A DNA stretch of 64,000 nucleotides from assembly GCA_022843955.1 (NCBI GenBank), contig JALHMQ010000019.1, positions 1-64,000 on the forward strand. The letters run 5' to 3'. The notes under the pieces are model-generated. The model was not told where the DNA came from, searched no databases, and saw nothing but the letters and a program-made list of their open reading frames with translations. The position numbers and the translations under genes are program-made. The first letter of the stretch is position 1; the number at the start of each line of letters is the position of its first letter. Shown piece after piece: positions 7,313 through 17,050 of the stretch. This stretch comes from Burkholderiaceae bacterium. GTDB taxonomy: Bacteria > Pseudomonadota > Gammaproteobacteria > Burkholderiales > Burkholderiaceae_F.

Positions 7313-8797
7313 TCAGACCAGCACGATGTCGTACTGCTCCTGGTGGTACACGGTCTCGACCTGCATGCTGATGGGCTTGCCGATGAAGTCGGAGAGCATG
7401 GTGAGCGACTGCGCCTCTTCTTCGAGAAACAGGTCGACCACCGGCTGCGCGGCGAGGATGCGGAACTCGCGCAGCGAGTCCACCGAGTCGCCGAACTGGC
7501 GCGCCTCGCGCAGGATGTCGCGCAGGATTGCGTAGCACACGGTGCGCGCGGTCTTGACTTCGCCGCGGCCGCCGCAGGTCGGGCAGGCCTCGCACAGGAT
7601 GTGCGCCAGGCTCTCGCGCGTGCGCTTGCGGGTCATCTCCACCAGGCCGAGCTGGGTGAAGCCACTCACCGTCATGCGGGTGCGGTCGCGCGCCAGCACC
7701 TTCTTGAACTCGGTCAGCACGGCATCGCGGTGCTCGGCATTGGCCATGTCGATGAAGTCGACGACGATGATGCCGCCCAGGTTGCGCAGGCGCAGTTGGC
7801 GGGCGATTGCCTGCGCCGCCTCCAGATTGGTCTTGAACACCGTGTCGTCGAAGTTGCGGGTGCCGACGAAGCCGCCGGTGTTGACATCGATGGTGGTCAT
7901 CGCCTCGGTCTGGTCGATGATCAGGTAGCCGCCGCTCTTCAAGTCGACGCGGCGCCCGAGCGCCTTCTCGATCTCGTCGTCGATCTGGTACAGGTCGAAC
8001 ATCGGCCGCTCGCCCGAGTAGTGCTGCAGCTTGCCGGTGATGCGTGGCACGTACTGCATGGCAAACGCCTGCAGGTTGACGAAGTTCTCGCGCGAGTCGA
8101 TCTGCACCGAGGTGGTCTGCTCGTTCACGCCGTCGCGCAGCACCCGCTGCGCCAGCGACAGTTCCTGGTAGAGCAGCGAGGGCGCAGGTACCTGCTTGGA
8201 GACGTCGCGAATCTGCGCCCAGCGCTTGCGCAGGTAGGCGACGTCACTGGCGAGATCCTCCGCGTTCGCCTCCTCGGCGCTGGTGCGGATGATGTAGCCG
8301 CCGGCCTCTTCCTTGGGCAGCACGCTGGTCAAGAGCTCGCGCAGCCGTACCCGCTCCGGTTCATCTTCGATGCGCTGGGAGACGCCCACGTGCGGGTCCT
8401 GCGGCAGGTAGACCAGCATGCGGCCGGCCATCGACACCTGGGTCGACAGGCGCGCGCCCTTGGTGCCCAGGGGATCCTTGACCACCTGCACCAGCCGCGC
8501 GTCGCCCTCGTGCAGCAGGCGCTCGATCGGCTGCCCGCCCTTGTTCTTGCCGTCGCCGCCGTTGGCGAGCCGGTACTCCCAGATGTCGGCGACATGCAGG
8601 AAGGCGGCGCGTTCGAGGCCGATATCGACGAACGCCGACTGCATGCCGGGCAGCACGCGCACGACCTTGCCAAGGTAGATGTTGCCGACCAGCCCGCGCG
8701 AGGCGGCGCGCTCGATCTGCAGCTCCTGGACTACGCCGGCGAGCAGCACGGCAACGCGCGTCTCCTGCGGACTGATGTTGATGAGGATGTCTTCCAT
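7313..8797 (-). CDS. rng: Ribonuclease G
   Basis: The protein has 494 residues, the RNase G length, without the long C-terminal scaffold of RNase E. The start at 8797 (MEDILINISPQETRVAVL) is the family start; a TTG three codons earlier is less likely. An S1 domain covers about residues 35-125. The catalytic aspartates are seen in TIDVNTGGF and VVDFIDM, and a zinc-link CPTCGGRG follows. It cuts single-stranded AU-rich RNA, including the 16S rRNA 5' end. The ribosome site is weak. Confidence 0.95.
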   Translation of the reverse strand: MEDILINISPQETRVAVLLAGVVQELQIERAASRGLVGNIYLGKVVRVLPGMQSAFVDIGLERAAFLHVADIWEYRLANGGDGKNKGGQPIERLLHEGDARLVQVVKDPLGTKGARLSTQVSMAGRMLVYLPQDPHVGVSQRIEDEPERVRLRELLTSVLPKEEAGGYIIRTSAEEANAEDLASDVAYLRKRWAQIRDVSKQVPAPSLLYQELSLAQRVLRDGVNEQTTSVQIDSRENFVNLQAFAMQYVPRITGKLQHYSGERPMFDLYQIDDEIEKALGRRVDLKSGGYLIIDQTEAMTTIDVNTGGFVGTRNFDDTVFKTNLEAAQAIARQLRLRNLGGIIVVDFIDMANAEHRDAVLTEFKKVLARDRTRMTVSGFTQLGLVEMTRKRTRESLAHILCEACPTCGGRGEVKTARTVCYAILRDILREARQFGDSVDSLREFRILAAQPVVDLFLEEEAQSLTMLSDFIGKPISMQVETVYHQEQYDIVLV

Positions 8798-8884
8798 GGC
8801 GGCCAAAGTGTACGCACCGGTCCGGGTTGCCGAGCTGCGCGCCGCCCGACGGTGATCGAGACGCCTTCGGCACCGGGTGGAACG

Positions 8885-11446
8885 CTAGGCGCCGCGGGCG
8901 AGGTCGCGCAGCGTGTACAGCAGCGCCAGCGCGTCGCGCGGAGCGAGCGCGTCGAGGTCGATCGACTGCAGCTTCTCGCGCAACTCGTCGGACGCCTCGG
9001 GCGCCGCCGTCGCGGCCGACGGTGCCGCTGCAAACAGATCGAGCTGGGGTCGCGTGCCGGCCGCGCGCTCCTCGAGTTGCACGAGCAGCGCGCGCGCGCG
9101 CCGCACCACGACGGTCGGCACCCCTGCCAGCTGCGCGACCGCCAGGCCGTAGCTCTGGTTGGCCGGGCCGTCGCGGACCTCGTGCAGGAACACCACCTTG
9201 CCGCGGCTCTCGGCGGCGGCAACGTGCACGTTGGCAACCTCGGGAATCGAATCAGCCAGCTGCGTCAGCTCGAAGTAGTGGGTGGCGAACAGCGTCCAGC
9301 AGCGGTTGCGCTCGGCCAGCTCGCGCGCAATCGCGCCGGCGAGTGCCAGGCCGTCAAACGTCGAGGTGCCGCGGCCGACTTCGTCCATCAGCACCAGGCT
9401 GCAGTCGGTGGCCTGGTTGAGGATCGCCGCGGCCTCGGTCATCTCCACCATGAAGGTGGAGGCGCCGCGCGCCAGATCATCGGCGGCGCCAATGCGGGTG
9501 AGGATGCGATCGACCGGACCCAGCGTGGCGCCGGCCGCCGGCACGTAGCTGCCCACGTAGGCGAGCAGCACGGTGAGCGCCACGCTGCGCATGTAGGTGC
9601 TCTTGCCGCCCATGTTGGGGCCGGTGATCACCAGCAGGCGGCGCGCCGGCGACAGCGCGCAGTCGTTGGGCACGTAGGTTTCGAGTTCGCGCTCGACCAC
9701 CGGGTGGCGCGCGGCGGTGAGCGCGATGCCCGGTGTGTCCACCAGTTGCGGCCGCACCCAGCGCGCGCGCAGCGCATGGGTAGCGAGGGCAGCCAGCGTG
9801 TCGAGCGCGGCCACCGCGTCGGCAGCGCGCAGCAGCGGTGCCACCTGCGGCGCGATGTCGGCCAGCAGGGCGTCGTACAGCTCGCGCTCGCGCGCCCGCG
9901 CCCGCTCCTGTGCCGACAGCGCCTTGTCCTCGAAGGCCTTCAGTTCAGGCGTGATGAACCGCTCGGCGTTCTTCAGCGTCTGCCGGCGGCGGTAGTCGTC
10001 GGGCACCTTGTCGAGCTGGCCCTGGGTGACTTCGATGTAGAAGCCGTGCACGCGGTTGTATTCGACGCGCAGGTTGGCAATGCCGGTGCGCGCGCGCTCG
10101 CGCGCCTCGAGGTCGAGCAGGAAGGCGCCGGCGTTGTCGCGCAACGCACGCAGTTCGTCAAGCGCGGCATCGAAGCCGGCGGCGATGACGTCGCCATCGC
10201 GCGGGGAGAACGCCGGCTCGGCCAACAGCACGCGGGCGAGGGTGGCGTGCAGGCCGACGGGCGCGGCGGCCGCGGTGGCGATCTGTTGTGCCAGCGGTGC
10301 GGGCAAGCTGGCGGCGATGGCGGCCGCCTGGTCCAGCCGCGGCAGTGCCTCGCGCAGTGCGGCGAGTTCGCGCGGACGCACACTGCGCAGTGCAATGCGG
10401 CCGGCGATGCGATCCAGATCGGGCACCTGGCGCAGCGCCTCCAGCATGTGGTCGTGCGCGGCGGTCTCGTGCATCGCCTCGATCACGGCATGGCGCGCGG
10501 CGGCCTGCGCGTGATCGCGAAGCGGATGGTGCAGCCAGTGGCGCAGGCGGCGGCTGCCCATGCCGGTGGCGCAACCGTCGAGCAGGCGGAACAGCGTGGG
10601 GCCGTCTTCGTGGCGCAGCGGCTCGGTGAGTTCCAGGTTGCGGCGGGTCACCGGGTCGAGCACGACGAAGTCGGATTCCGATTCGAGCTTGAGGGTGGTG
10701 ACGTGCGCCAGCCGCTCGGACTGCGTCTGCTGCGCGTAGGTGAGCAGCGCGGCGCACGCGGCCAGCACGACGGGCTGATCATCGACACCGAAGGCCTGCA
10801 GGCTGGCGACCTCGAACTGGCGACACAGCAGGTCGCGGCCGCGTGCGGCATCGAAGTGCCAGTCGGGCACCGCCTGGGTCGCGCCGGCGAAGTTGATGTC
10901 GGCGCTTCCATCGGCCACCAGCAGCTCGGAGGGCGCGATGCGGGCCAGTTCGGAGATGAGCCGTGCCAGCGGCGCTTCGGTGGCGCGCAAATCGCCGCTG
11001 GCCAGCACCAGCCAGGCGATGCCCGCGACGTTGCGCTTGCGATCGATGTGCACGGCGGCCAGCGCGGCATCGGCCTTGGCACTGAGCAGGCCGGTGTCGG
11101 TCACCGTGCCGGGCGTGACCACGCGCATCACCTTGCGTTCGACCGGGCCCTTGCTGGTGGCGGGATCGCCGATCTGCTCGCAGATCGCTACCGACTCGCC
11201 CATTTTCACCAGCCGTGCCAGGTACTGCTCGACCGAGACCACCGGCACGCCGGCCATCGGGATCGGTGCGCCGGCCGAGTTGCCGCGCTTGGTGAGCGTG
11301 ATGTTGAGCAGCTTGGCGGCGCGCTCGGCGTCGGCGTAGAACAGCTCGTAGAAGTCGCCCATCCGGTAGAACAGCAGCACGTTGGGCTGCTGCGCCTTGA
11401 GCGACAGGTACTGCCGCATCATCGGCGTGTGGTCGGCGGCAGACAT
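8885..11446 (-). CDS. mutS: DNA mismatch repair protein MutS
   Basis: The frame extends to 11746 into suhB, but MutS homology begins at the ATG at 11446 ([17 protein letters not shown]), giving 853 residues. The mismatch-reading Phe-x-Glu is in MGDFYELF near residue 35. The ATPase has [11 protein letters not shown] (Walker A) and [16 protein letters not shown] (Walker B/signature). The C-terminus keeps the dimerisation helices. It recognises mismatches and recruits MutL. rng lies 88 bases downstream on the same strand. Confidence 0.97.
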   Translation of the reverse strand: MSAADHTPMMRQYLSLKAQQPNVLLFYRMGDFYELFYADAERAAKLLNITLTKRGNSAGAPIPMAGVPVVSVEQYLARLVKMGESVAICEQIGDPATSKGPVERKVMRVVTPGTVTDTGLLSAKADAALAAVHIDRKRNVAGIAWLVLASGDLRATEAPLARLISELARIAPSELLVADGSADINFAGATQAVPDWHFDAARGRDLLCRQFEVASLQAFGVDDQPVVLAACAALLTYAQQTQSERLAHVTTLKLESESDFVVLDPVTRRNLELTEPLRHEDGPTLFRLLDGCATGMGSRRLRHWLHHPLRDHAQAAARHAVIEAMHETAAHDHMLEALRQVPDLDRIAGRIALRSVRPRELAALREALPRLDQAAAIAASLPAPLAQQIATAAAAPVGLHATLARVLLAEPAFSPRDGDVIAAGFDAALDELRALRDNAGAFLLDLEARERARTGIANLRVEYNRVHGFYIEVTQGQLDKVPDDYRRRQTLKNAERFITPELKAFEDKALSAQERARARERELYDALLADIAPQVAPLLRAADAVAALDTLAALATHALRARWVRPQLVDTPGIALTAARHPVVERELETYVPNDCALSPARRLLVITGPNMGGKSTYMRSVALTVLLAYVGSYVPAAGATLGPVDRILTRIGAADDLARGASTFMVEMTEAAAILNQATDCSLVLMDEVGRGTSTFDGLALAGAIARELAERNRCWTLFATHYFELTQLADSIPEVANVHVAAAESRGKVVFLHEVRDGPANQSYGLAVAQLAGVPTVVVRRARALLVQLEERAAGTRPQLDLFAAAPSAATAAPEASDELREKLQSIDLDALAPRDALALLYTLRDLARGA

Positions 11447-11529
11447 GCGAAGGGTGTCAGGTGGAGTGGATGCGCCTGCGTTCAGTGGGCGTGGGCCGCC
11501 TCGTAAGTGCGGGTGCAGCGAGGCGTGCG

Positions 11530-12336
11530 TCAGCGCGTCACGGGGTGCTTGTGCACTTCCTGCACCATCGGCAGCAGCTGTTCGTACACCCGCGGCGCGC
11601 CACAGACCACGTGGCCGGAGCCCAGGTAGTTCGGCTCGCCGTCGAAATCGCTGATCATGCCGCCCGATTCGAGGATCAGCAGGCTGCCGGCCGCCATGTC
11701 CCAGGGCGACAGGCCGAACTCCCAGAAGCCGTCGAGCCGGCCGCACGCCACGTAGGCGAGATCGAGCGCGGCGGCGCCGGGGCGGCGGATGCCGGCGGTG
11801 GCTTCGGTGATGCGCTTGAACATGCGCACGTAGTCGTCGAGATGTTCGAGCTTGCGGAACGGAAAGCCGGTGCCGATCAGCGATTCCGCCAGCTTGGTGC
11901 GGCGGGAGACGCGGATGCGGCGGTCATTGAGGTACGCGCCGCGACCGCGGGTGGCGGTGAACAGCTCGTTGCGGGTGGGGTCGTAGACCACGCCCTGCGT
12001 GATCAGCCCATTGTGCTGCAGCCCGATGGACACCGCGTACTGCGGAAAGCCGTGGATGAAGTTGGTGGTGCCGTCGAGCGGATCGATGATCCAGGTGTAC
12101 TCATTGCCGCCCTCGGGGTGGCTGGCGCCTGATTCCTCCGCGAGGATCGCGTGGCTCGGGTAGGCCTGCTTGAGCACGTCGATGATCGCGGCCTCGGCGG
12201 CGCGGTCCACTTCGGTGACGAAGTCGCTGCGGCCTTTGGCGGTCACCTTGATCAGATCGAGGTCGAGACTGGCGCGGTTGATGATGGAACCGGCCTTGCG
12301 CGCGGCCTTGACGGCCGTGTTGAGCATCGGGTGCAT
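11530..12336 (-). CDS. suhB: Inositol-1-monophosphatase family protein SuhB
   Basis: The 268-residue enzyme carries the inositol monophosphatase metal motifs [17 protein letters not shown] and [17 protein letters not shown], plus the metal-binding Glu-Glu of ILAEESG. In proteobacteria SuhB also joins the rRNA antitermination complex. The start [16 protein letters not shown] is typical. It is divergent from trmJ with a 145-base promoter gap. Confidence 0.95.
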   Translation of the reverse strand: MHPMLNTAVKAARKAGSIINRASLDLDLIKVTAKGRSDFVTEVDRAAEAAIIDVLKQAYPSHAILAEESGASHPEGGNEYTWIIDPLDGTTNFIHGFPQYAVSIGLQHNGLITQGVVYDPTRNELFTATRGRGAYLNDRRIRVSRRTKLAESLIGTGFPFRKLEHLDDYVRMFKRITEATAGIRRPGAAALDLAYVACGRLDGFWEFGLSPWDMAAGSLLILESGGMISDFDGEPNYLGSGHVVCGAPRVYEQLLPMVQEVHKHPVTR

Positions 12337-12396
12337 GTGGGCTGCGACAGGAAAAAGGAACGAAGTGCGATGCGCGGATCACGGCGGGCGCATCGC

Positions 12397-12415
12397 TAGA
12401 CTGGCGCGCATTGTA
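12397..12415. promoter_or_regulatory. Possible overlapping -10 elements for suhB and trmJ
   Basis: In the divergent gap TAGACT (12397-12402, plus) and TACAAT (12415-12410, minus) have -10 character, each about 65-80 bases from its gene. No good -35 box was found for either, so both are tentative. Confidence 0.3.
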
Positions 12416-12481
12416 CGGGGCGGCCCTGCAGGGTCGCGCCGCCCGCGCCGGCCACGGCCACGCCGTCTTTGAAACATCTGC

Positions 12482-13294
12482 ATGCCGTCCGAATCCATCG
12501 TTGACCTTGCCGCCCGCCTGCGCTTCGTGCTGGTGGCCCCGAGCCACCCCGGCAACATCGGGGCGGCGGCGCGCGCCTTGAAGACGATGGGATTGGCGAG
12601 CCTGCACGTGGTGCAGCCGAAACTGCCCGACTTCGCCACCCATCCGGACGCGGTGGCGCTGGCCACGCATGGCATCGACGTCCTGGCAGCGACGCGCAGC
12701 CACGCCTCGTTGACCGCGGCGCTGGACGGCGTGTCGCTGGCGTTCGCGATGACCGGCTACGCGCGCGAGTTCGGGCCGCCGCTGCTGGACCTGCGCAGCG
12801 CAGCGGCGCTGGCGGCCGGGGAGGTGGGCAGCGGGGCGGGCGACATCGCCTTCGTGTTCGGCACCGAGCGCTCGGGCCTGACCAATGACGAGGTGGCGCA
12901 CTGCCAGCGCAGTTGCGCGATCCCGGCCGACGCGCTGCACGGCTCGCTCAACCTGGCGCAGGCCGTGATGGTGGCCGCCTACGAGTGCCGCCTGGCGTTG
13001 ACCGGCGGCGCCATCGAACCGGCGTCCGCGCCGTACGAGGACGAGCCGCCGGCCAGCGTGGAGCGACTGGAGGGGCTGTACGCGCACCTGGAGCGCGCGT
13101 TGATCGCTGCGGGTTTTCTCGATGGCGAGGCACCGCGCCGGCTGATGCCGCGCCTGCGTCGCCTGTTCGCGCGCGCGCGGCCGAGCGACAAGGAGGTCGA
13201 CATCCTGCGCGGCATTTGCGCCGCGCTCGAGCAGCCCAAGCGCGAGCGGATGGGCACCCGCCGCGGCAGGCCGCCGACCGACGCGGATGCCTGA
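12482..13294 (+). CDS. trmJ: tRNA (cytidine/uridine-2'-O-)-methyltransferase TrmJ
   Basis: This is a 270-residue SPOUT-class enzyme. LVAPSHPGNIGAAARALKTM is the N-terminal signature of the TrmJ branch and FGTERSGLTNDE is the knot motif that binds S-adenosylmethionine. It methylates the 2'-hydroxyl of nucleotide 32 in several tRNAs. Length and motif order match the Burkholderiales protein. It is followed after about 160 bases by cysE. Confidence 0.93.
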   Translation: MPSESIVDLAARLRFVLVAPSHPGNIGAAARALKTMGLASLHVVQPKLPDFATHPDAVALATHGIDVLAATRSHASLTAALDGVSLAFAMTGYAREFGPPLLDLRSAAALAAGEVGSGAGDIAFVFGTERSGLTNDEVAHCQRSCAIPADALHGSLNLAQAVMVAAYECRLALTGGAIEPASAPYEDEPPASVERLEGLYAHLERALIAAGFLDGEAPRRLMPRLRRLFARARPSDKEVDILRGICAALEQPKRERMGTRRGRPPTDADA

Positions 13295-13419
13295 CCTGAC
13301 CGAGCGTGGGCGTGCGGTTTGCTGCGTCCTGCCCATCGATCCGATGGGGGGACGGCCATGCACGATCACTACAGCGAGCTCGGCGTCGAGCGCGGCAGCG
13401 ACAAGCAGGCAGCGGCCTC

Positions 13420-13425
13420 TAGAAT
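13420..13425 (+). promoter_or_regulatory. Candidate -10 box of cysE
   Basis: TAGAAT lies 28 bases before the cysE start; a matching -35 box is not evident. Confidence 0.35.
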
Positions 13426-13453
13426 CGCGCCTTCGCCCACACCGGCCCAAAGC

Positions 13454-14206
13454 ATGTTCGATCGCCTGCGCGAGGACATTCAGTGCATCCTGGAGCGCGA
13501 CCCGGCCGCGCGGTCGTCCTGGGAGGTGCTGACGTGTTATCCGGGGCTGCACGCGATCTGGTTCCACCACCTGGCGCATTGGTGCTGGACGCATGGGCTG
13601 CGCTGGCTGGCGCGCTTCATCTCGCACATGGCGCGCTGGTTCACCGGCGTCGAACTGCATCCGGGCGCGACTATCGGCCGGCGTGTGTTCTTCGACCACG
13701 GCATGGGCATCGTCGTCGGCGAGACGGCGGTGATTGGTGACGACAGCACGATTTACCAGGGGGTGACGCTCGGCGGCACCTCGCTCACCAAGGGGGCCAA
13801 GCGTCATCCAACATTGGGGCGCGGCGTCATCGTCGGTGCCGGCGCGCAGGTGCTGGGCAGTTTCACCGTGGGTGACGGCGCGCGCATTGGCTCGAACGCG
13901 GTGGTGGTGAAGGAAGTGCCGCCCGGCGCCACGGCGGTCGGCAATCCGGCGCGCATCCTGCACAAGGAAGTCGACCATCAGCGCGAGATCGCTGCCAACC
14001 GGATGGGCTTTTCCGCCTACGGCCTGGCCACCGATGGCGACGATCCGCTGACCAAGGCACTTCATGGCCTGATCGACCATGCGGCGACCCAGCAGCGCGA
14101 GATCGAGCGCCTGAAGCAGGCGCTGGTGCGCAGCGGCGTGTCGATCGACGGCTTCGAAGAGCAGACCATCGATCCGACGCGCCTGAACAAGCTGGTGGAC
14201 GAGTAG
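13454..14206 (+). CDS. cysE: Serine O-acetyltransferase
   Basis: The family start [19 protein letters not shown] is at 13454, giving 250 residues; the frame extends upstream but without homology. The helical N-terminal domain ([20 protein letters not shown]) is followed by a left-handed beta-helix of hexapeptide repeats with the catalytic [12 protein letters not shown] and TLGGTS. It makes O-acetylserine from serine and acetyl-CoA, the first step of cysteine synthesis. The C-terminal tail is longer than in the short enzymes (ends NKLVDE), so feedback inhibition by cysteine may differ. Confidence 0.95.
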   Translation: MFDRLREDIQCILERDPAARSSWEVLTCYPGLHAIWFHHLAHWCWTHGLRWLARFISHMARWFTGVELHPGATIGRRVFFDHGMGIVVGETAVIGDDSTIYQGVTLGGTSLTKGAKRHPTLGRGVIVGAGAQVLGSFTVGDGARIGSNAVVVKEVPPGATAVGNPARILHKEVDHQREIAANRMGFSAYGLATDGDDPLTKALHGLIDHAATQQREIERLKQALVRSGVSIDGFEEQTIDPTRLNKLVDE

Positions 14207-14217
14207 GGCGCTTCAGG

Positions 14218-14256
14218 CAGGCGCTGTAGTCAGGCGCTGTAGTCAGGCGCTGCGGT
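14218..14256. repeat. Three tandem copies of a 13-bp unit
   Basis: CAGGCGCTGTAGT occurs at 14218-14230 and 14231-14243, and a third copy with two changes (CAGGCGCTGCGGT) follows at 14244-14256. The array lies just after the cysE stop, in the gap between convergent cysE and lpxH. It looks like replication slippage. No function is evident. Confidence 0.85.
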
Positions 14257-14349
14257 CGGACGCGGCAGTCAAACGTACACATCGGGCGCCGCGTTCAAGC
14301 GCTGCTTGATCGGCGCCAGGTCGAGCACGCTTCTCGCTCCGGCGCGACT

Positions 14350-15162
14350 TCAAGCGGCGAGCGGCTGCACCTGCCAGTGGCCGTCGCGCACGGCAAGGTA
14401 GCCGCCGCGCGGCGTCGGCGCATCGAGATCCCAGTCCGGCAGCACCCAGCGTTGCGCCGGCACGCCGTCCAGATCGAGATGGTGCAGGTCCGGCCGATGG
14501 GTGTGACCGTGAATCACGCGCGTCACACCGGCCGTGCGCAGCGCGGCCTCCACCTCGGTGGGCGTCACGTCCATGATGTCCATCGCCTTGGCCGCCTTGC
14601 CGGCCTCGCTGGCAGCGCGCGCCTGACCGATGAAGGCCTTGCGTGCAGCCAGCGGCTGCGCCAGGAACTGCGCCTGGAACCCTGGGTGGCGGGCCTGCGC
14701 GCGAAAGCGCATGTACTCGATGTCGCGCGTGCACCAGGCATCGCCGTGCGCGAGCAGCACCGTCTGCGCGTGCGCACCCGCGCCCAGCGTGGCGACGGTC
14801 GGGTCGGCCAGCAGGGTGGCGCCGGCGGCGTCGCAGAAGTCACGACCCAGCAGCAGGTCACGGTTGCCGTGCATCAGGAACACGGCCGTACCGCGCGTGG
14901 TCAGGGCACGCAGCTCGGCGGCGACCTCGTGGCCCAGCGGGTCGTCGTCGTCGTCGCCGGCCCAGTACTCGAACAGATCGCCGAGGATCACCAGTTCACG
15001 AAACCTTGGCGCCACCTCTTGCACGAACCGAAAGAACGCGGCGCGGGTGGCCGGTTGCGCGGCACTCAGGTGCAGGTCGGAAATGAACACCGGCGCCGAC
15101 AGCGCCGCGCGGTCAGCCTGGGCGGCGAGCGCCGGTACGGGCGGGGCGCTCGACGCCGGCAT
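14350..15162 (-). CDS. lpxH: UDP-2,3-diacylglucosamine diphosphatase
   Basis: This calcineurin-like phosphoesterase has 270 residues. The metal ligands are in FISDLHLS, GDLFEYW, MHGNRD and IHGHTHRP, in the order and context typical of LpxH. It removes UMP from UDP-2,3-diacylglucosamine to make lipid X in lipid A synthesis, on the inner face of the inner membrane. The ATG at 15162 lies 2 bases after the ppiB stop; a GTG at 15168 is an alternative. The ppiA-ppiB-lpxH spacing indicates one transcript. Confidence 0.93.
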   Translation of the reverse strand: MPASSAPPVPALAAQADRAALSAPVFISDLHLSAAQPATRAAFFRFVQEVAPRFRELVILGDLFEYWAGDDDDDPLGHEVAAELRALTTRGTAVFLMHGNRDLLLGRDFCDAAGATLLADPTVATLGAGAHAQTVLLAHGDAWCTRDIEYMRFRAQARHPGFQAQFLAQPLAARKAFIGQARAASEAGKAAKAMDIMDVTPTEVEAALRTAGVTRVIHGHTHRPDLHHLDLDGVPAQRWVLPDWDLDAPTPRGGYLAVRDGHWQVQPLAA

Positions 15163-15164
15163 CG

Positions 15165-15662
15165 TCACTCGACCAGTTCGGCGCGCGTGATGAGGACATC
15201 GCTCTCCGGGACGTCCTGGTGCATGCCGAAGCGCGTGGTGCGCACGCCCTTGATCTTGTCGACCACGTCGGCACCCTCGACCACCTTGCCGAACACGCAG
15301 TAGCCCCAGCCCTGCGCATTGGGCGCGGTGTGGTTGAGGAAGGCGTTGTCGGCCACGTTGATGAAGAACTGCGCGGTGGCCGAGTGCGGATCGGACGTGC
15401 GCGCCATGGCCACCGTGTACTTGTCGTTCTTCAGGCCGTTGGTGGCTTCGTTCTGTACGGGCGGCAGGGCGGTGGCCTTCTGGCGCATGCCCGGCTCGAA
15501 GCCGCCGCCCTGGACCATGAAGCCGTTGATCACACGGTGGAACACGGTGTTGTCGTAGTGGCCGCTCTTGACGTAGCCGAGGAAGTTCTCGACCGTGGCC
15601 GGCGCGCGCTCGGCGTCGAGCTCGATGGCGATGACGCCGAAGTTGGTGTGCAGGCGAATCAT
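15165..15662 (-). CDS. ppiB: Cytoplasmic peptidyl-prolyl cis-trans isomerase (cyclophilin B)
   Basis: This 165-residue cyclophilin has no signal peptide. [15 protein letters not shown] holds the catalytic Arg, and [13 protein letters not shown] is the typical later strand. Its start overlaps the ppiA stop by 4 bases (ATGA), so translation is coupled. It speeds proline isomerisation during protein folding in the cytoplasm. Confidence 0.94.
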   Translation of the reverse strand: MIRLHTNFGVIAIELDAERAPATVENFLGYVKSGHYDNTVFHRVINGFMVQGGGFEPGMRQKATALPPVQNEATNGLKNDKYTVAMARTSDPHSATAQFFINVADNAFLNHTAPNAQGWGYCVFGKVVEGADVVDKIKGVRTTRFGMHQDVPESDVLITRAELVE

Positions 15663-16258
15663 TTCTTCTCCGAAGATGAGGTGACGATGCGGGCGCTGCG
15701 GATCAGGATCGGCTGCACGGGGAGGTGTTGATGCGGGCCTTTGGCGCTGACAGGCACGACGCGGATCTTGTCGACCACGTCCAGGCCGGCCACCACCTTG
15801 CCGAAGACCGTGTAGCCATGGCCATCGAAGCTCGGAAAGTCCAGGCGCGCGTTGTCGACCACGTTGATGAAGAACTGCGAGGTGGCCGAGTTGGGGTCGC
15901 TGGTGCGCGCCATGGCAATGGCGCCGCGCACGTTCTTCAGGCCGTTCTGGCTTTCGATCGGGATCGCCGCGCGGGTGGGTTTCTGCTGCAGGTCCGCGGT
16001 GAAGCCGCCGCCCTGGATCATGAAGTCCTGAATCACGCGATGGAACACGGTGCCGTCATAGTGACCGGCGCGCACGTAAGCGAGAAAGTTGGCGACCGAC
16101 TTCGGCGCGCGCTCGGCATCGAGCTCCAGCACGATCTCACCCGCGCTGGTGGCCAGTGCGACGCGCGGCGTCGGTTCCGCTTTGTCTTGCGCGATGGCGC
16201 ACAGTGGGCCGAGCAGGGCGGCCGAGGTCATGGCGAGCAGCAGGCGGCGAACGAGCAT
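15659..16258 (-). CDS. ppiA: Periplasmic peptidyl-prolyl cis-trans isomerase (cyclophilin A)
   Basis: The start at 16258 follows an AGGAGA site and yields a signal peptide ([20 protein letters not shown], cleavage after AIA) on a cyclophilin domain with [15 protein letters not shown]. The longer frame to 16294 would spoil the signal. The mature enzyme of about 175 residues folds proteins in the periplasm. Tandem ppiA-ppiB pairs with a TPR protein upstream are common in Burkholderiales. Confidence 0.93.
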   Translation of the reverse strand: MLVRRLLLAMTSAALLGPLCAIAQDKAEPTPRVALATSAGEIVLELDAERAPKSVANFLAYVRAGHYDGTVFHRVIQDFMIQGGGFTADLQQKPTRAAIPIESQNGLKNVRGAIAMARTSDPNSATSQFFINVVDNARLDFPSFDGHGYTVFGKVVAGLDVVDKIRVVPVSAKGPHQHLPVQPILIRSARIVTSSSEKK

Positions 16259-16290
16259 GGAGCGATCTCCTGAAAAAATGGGGTGCAGCG

Positions 16291-16914
16291 TCAACGCGCC
16301 GCGCGCAGCTTGGCGCTGACATCGCGCGCCAGTTGCAGCTTGGATTTGAGTGCAGCGTTGGCCGGATCCAGCTTGAGCGCCTGCGCGTAATGGTCAGCAG
16401 CGATGGCCAGGTGCAGGTCACCGAGGTTCTCGCGCGCGGTCAGGTAATTGGGGGCGACATCGATCGCCCGCTGTAGCAGGGTACGTGCCGTCTCGTAGCG
16501 GCCGGCGGCAGCGTGCATCACCGCCAGGTTGTTGTACGGCTCGGGCAGTTCCGGAAACTCCTGTGTCATCGCCTCGAAGGCAGCGATTGCCTCGACGGAC
16601 TTGCCGGTGTCCGACAGCAGGACGGCGCGCAGGAAGCGCACCTGCAGATTGCGCGGGTTCTTGGCGAGCACCTCGTCGGCGCGCTTGATCGCCTCGTCGA
16701 ACTTGCGCTCGCGCACCAGCGCTTCGACCTGCTGGGCCTCGCTCGGCGCGGCGGCAGGCGTCGGCAGCGGCTGCGCGCCGACGGGAGTCACTGCGGTCAG
16801 CAGCAGCGCGCAGAAGGTCGCGGCAACGAGCGGGGCGGCGCGCGGGGCGTCGGTCGGAATCAAAGTTTCAGCGCAAGGAAATGTGAGGGTGCGGCGATAT
16901 ACTGGCGCGGCCAT
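16291..16914 (-). CDS. Exported tetratricopeptide-repeat protein
   Basis: The C-terminal 140 residues hold three to four TPR units (EALVRERKFDEAIKRADEVL; RFLRAVLLSDTGKSVEAIAA; PYNNLAVMHAAAGRYETART; later NLGDLHLAIAADHYAQALKL). A hydrophobic segment ending AVTPVGAQ is a probable signal peptide. The start is uncertain: ATG at 16914 is used, but a TTG at 16863 would give a more normal signal length. TPRs mediate protein contacts. The gene lies 33 bases before ppiA and probably leads that operon. Confidence 0.8.
   Translation of the reverse strand: MAAPVYRRTLTFPCAETLIPTDAPRAAPLVAATFCALLLTAVTPVGAQPLPTPAAAPSEAQQVEALVRERKFDEAIKRADEVLAKNPRNLQVRFLRAVLLSDTGKSVEAIAAFEAMTQEFPELPEPYNNLAVMHAAAGRYETARTLLQRAIDVAPNYLTARENLGDLHLAIAADHYAQALKLDPANAALKSKLQLARDVSAKLRAAR
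16898..16903 (+). promoter_or_regulatory. Candidate -10 box toward cysS
   Basis: TATACT lies in the divergent region between the TPR gene and cysS, about 148 bases before the cysS start. No clear -35 hexamer is present at the right distance. Confidence 0.3.
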
Positions 16915-17050
16915 TCTAATCACTGACCCGCCCATCCCGATGCCGACCGCCACGCACCGCCAACGCTGTTGACCTGCGTTCCCCGCTGCGTGCCTGCATC
17001 GCCGGTGCTGCCTGTTGCGGCGCCCGTCTCACCGAACCGGGTCTGATCCC

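Noticed and set aside
7298-11506. A 1402-codon open frame on the plus strand opposite rng and mutS
   Set aside because: It is the mirror of two well-supported minus-strand genes; GC-rich coding DNA often leaves the opposite frame open. No family or start signal.
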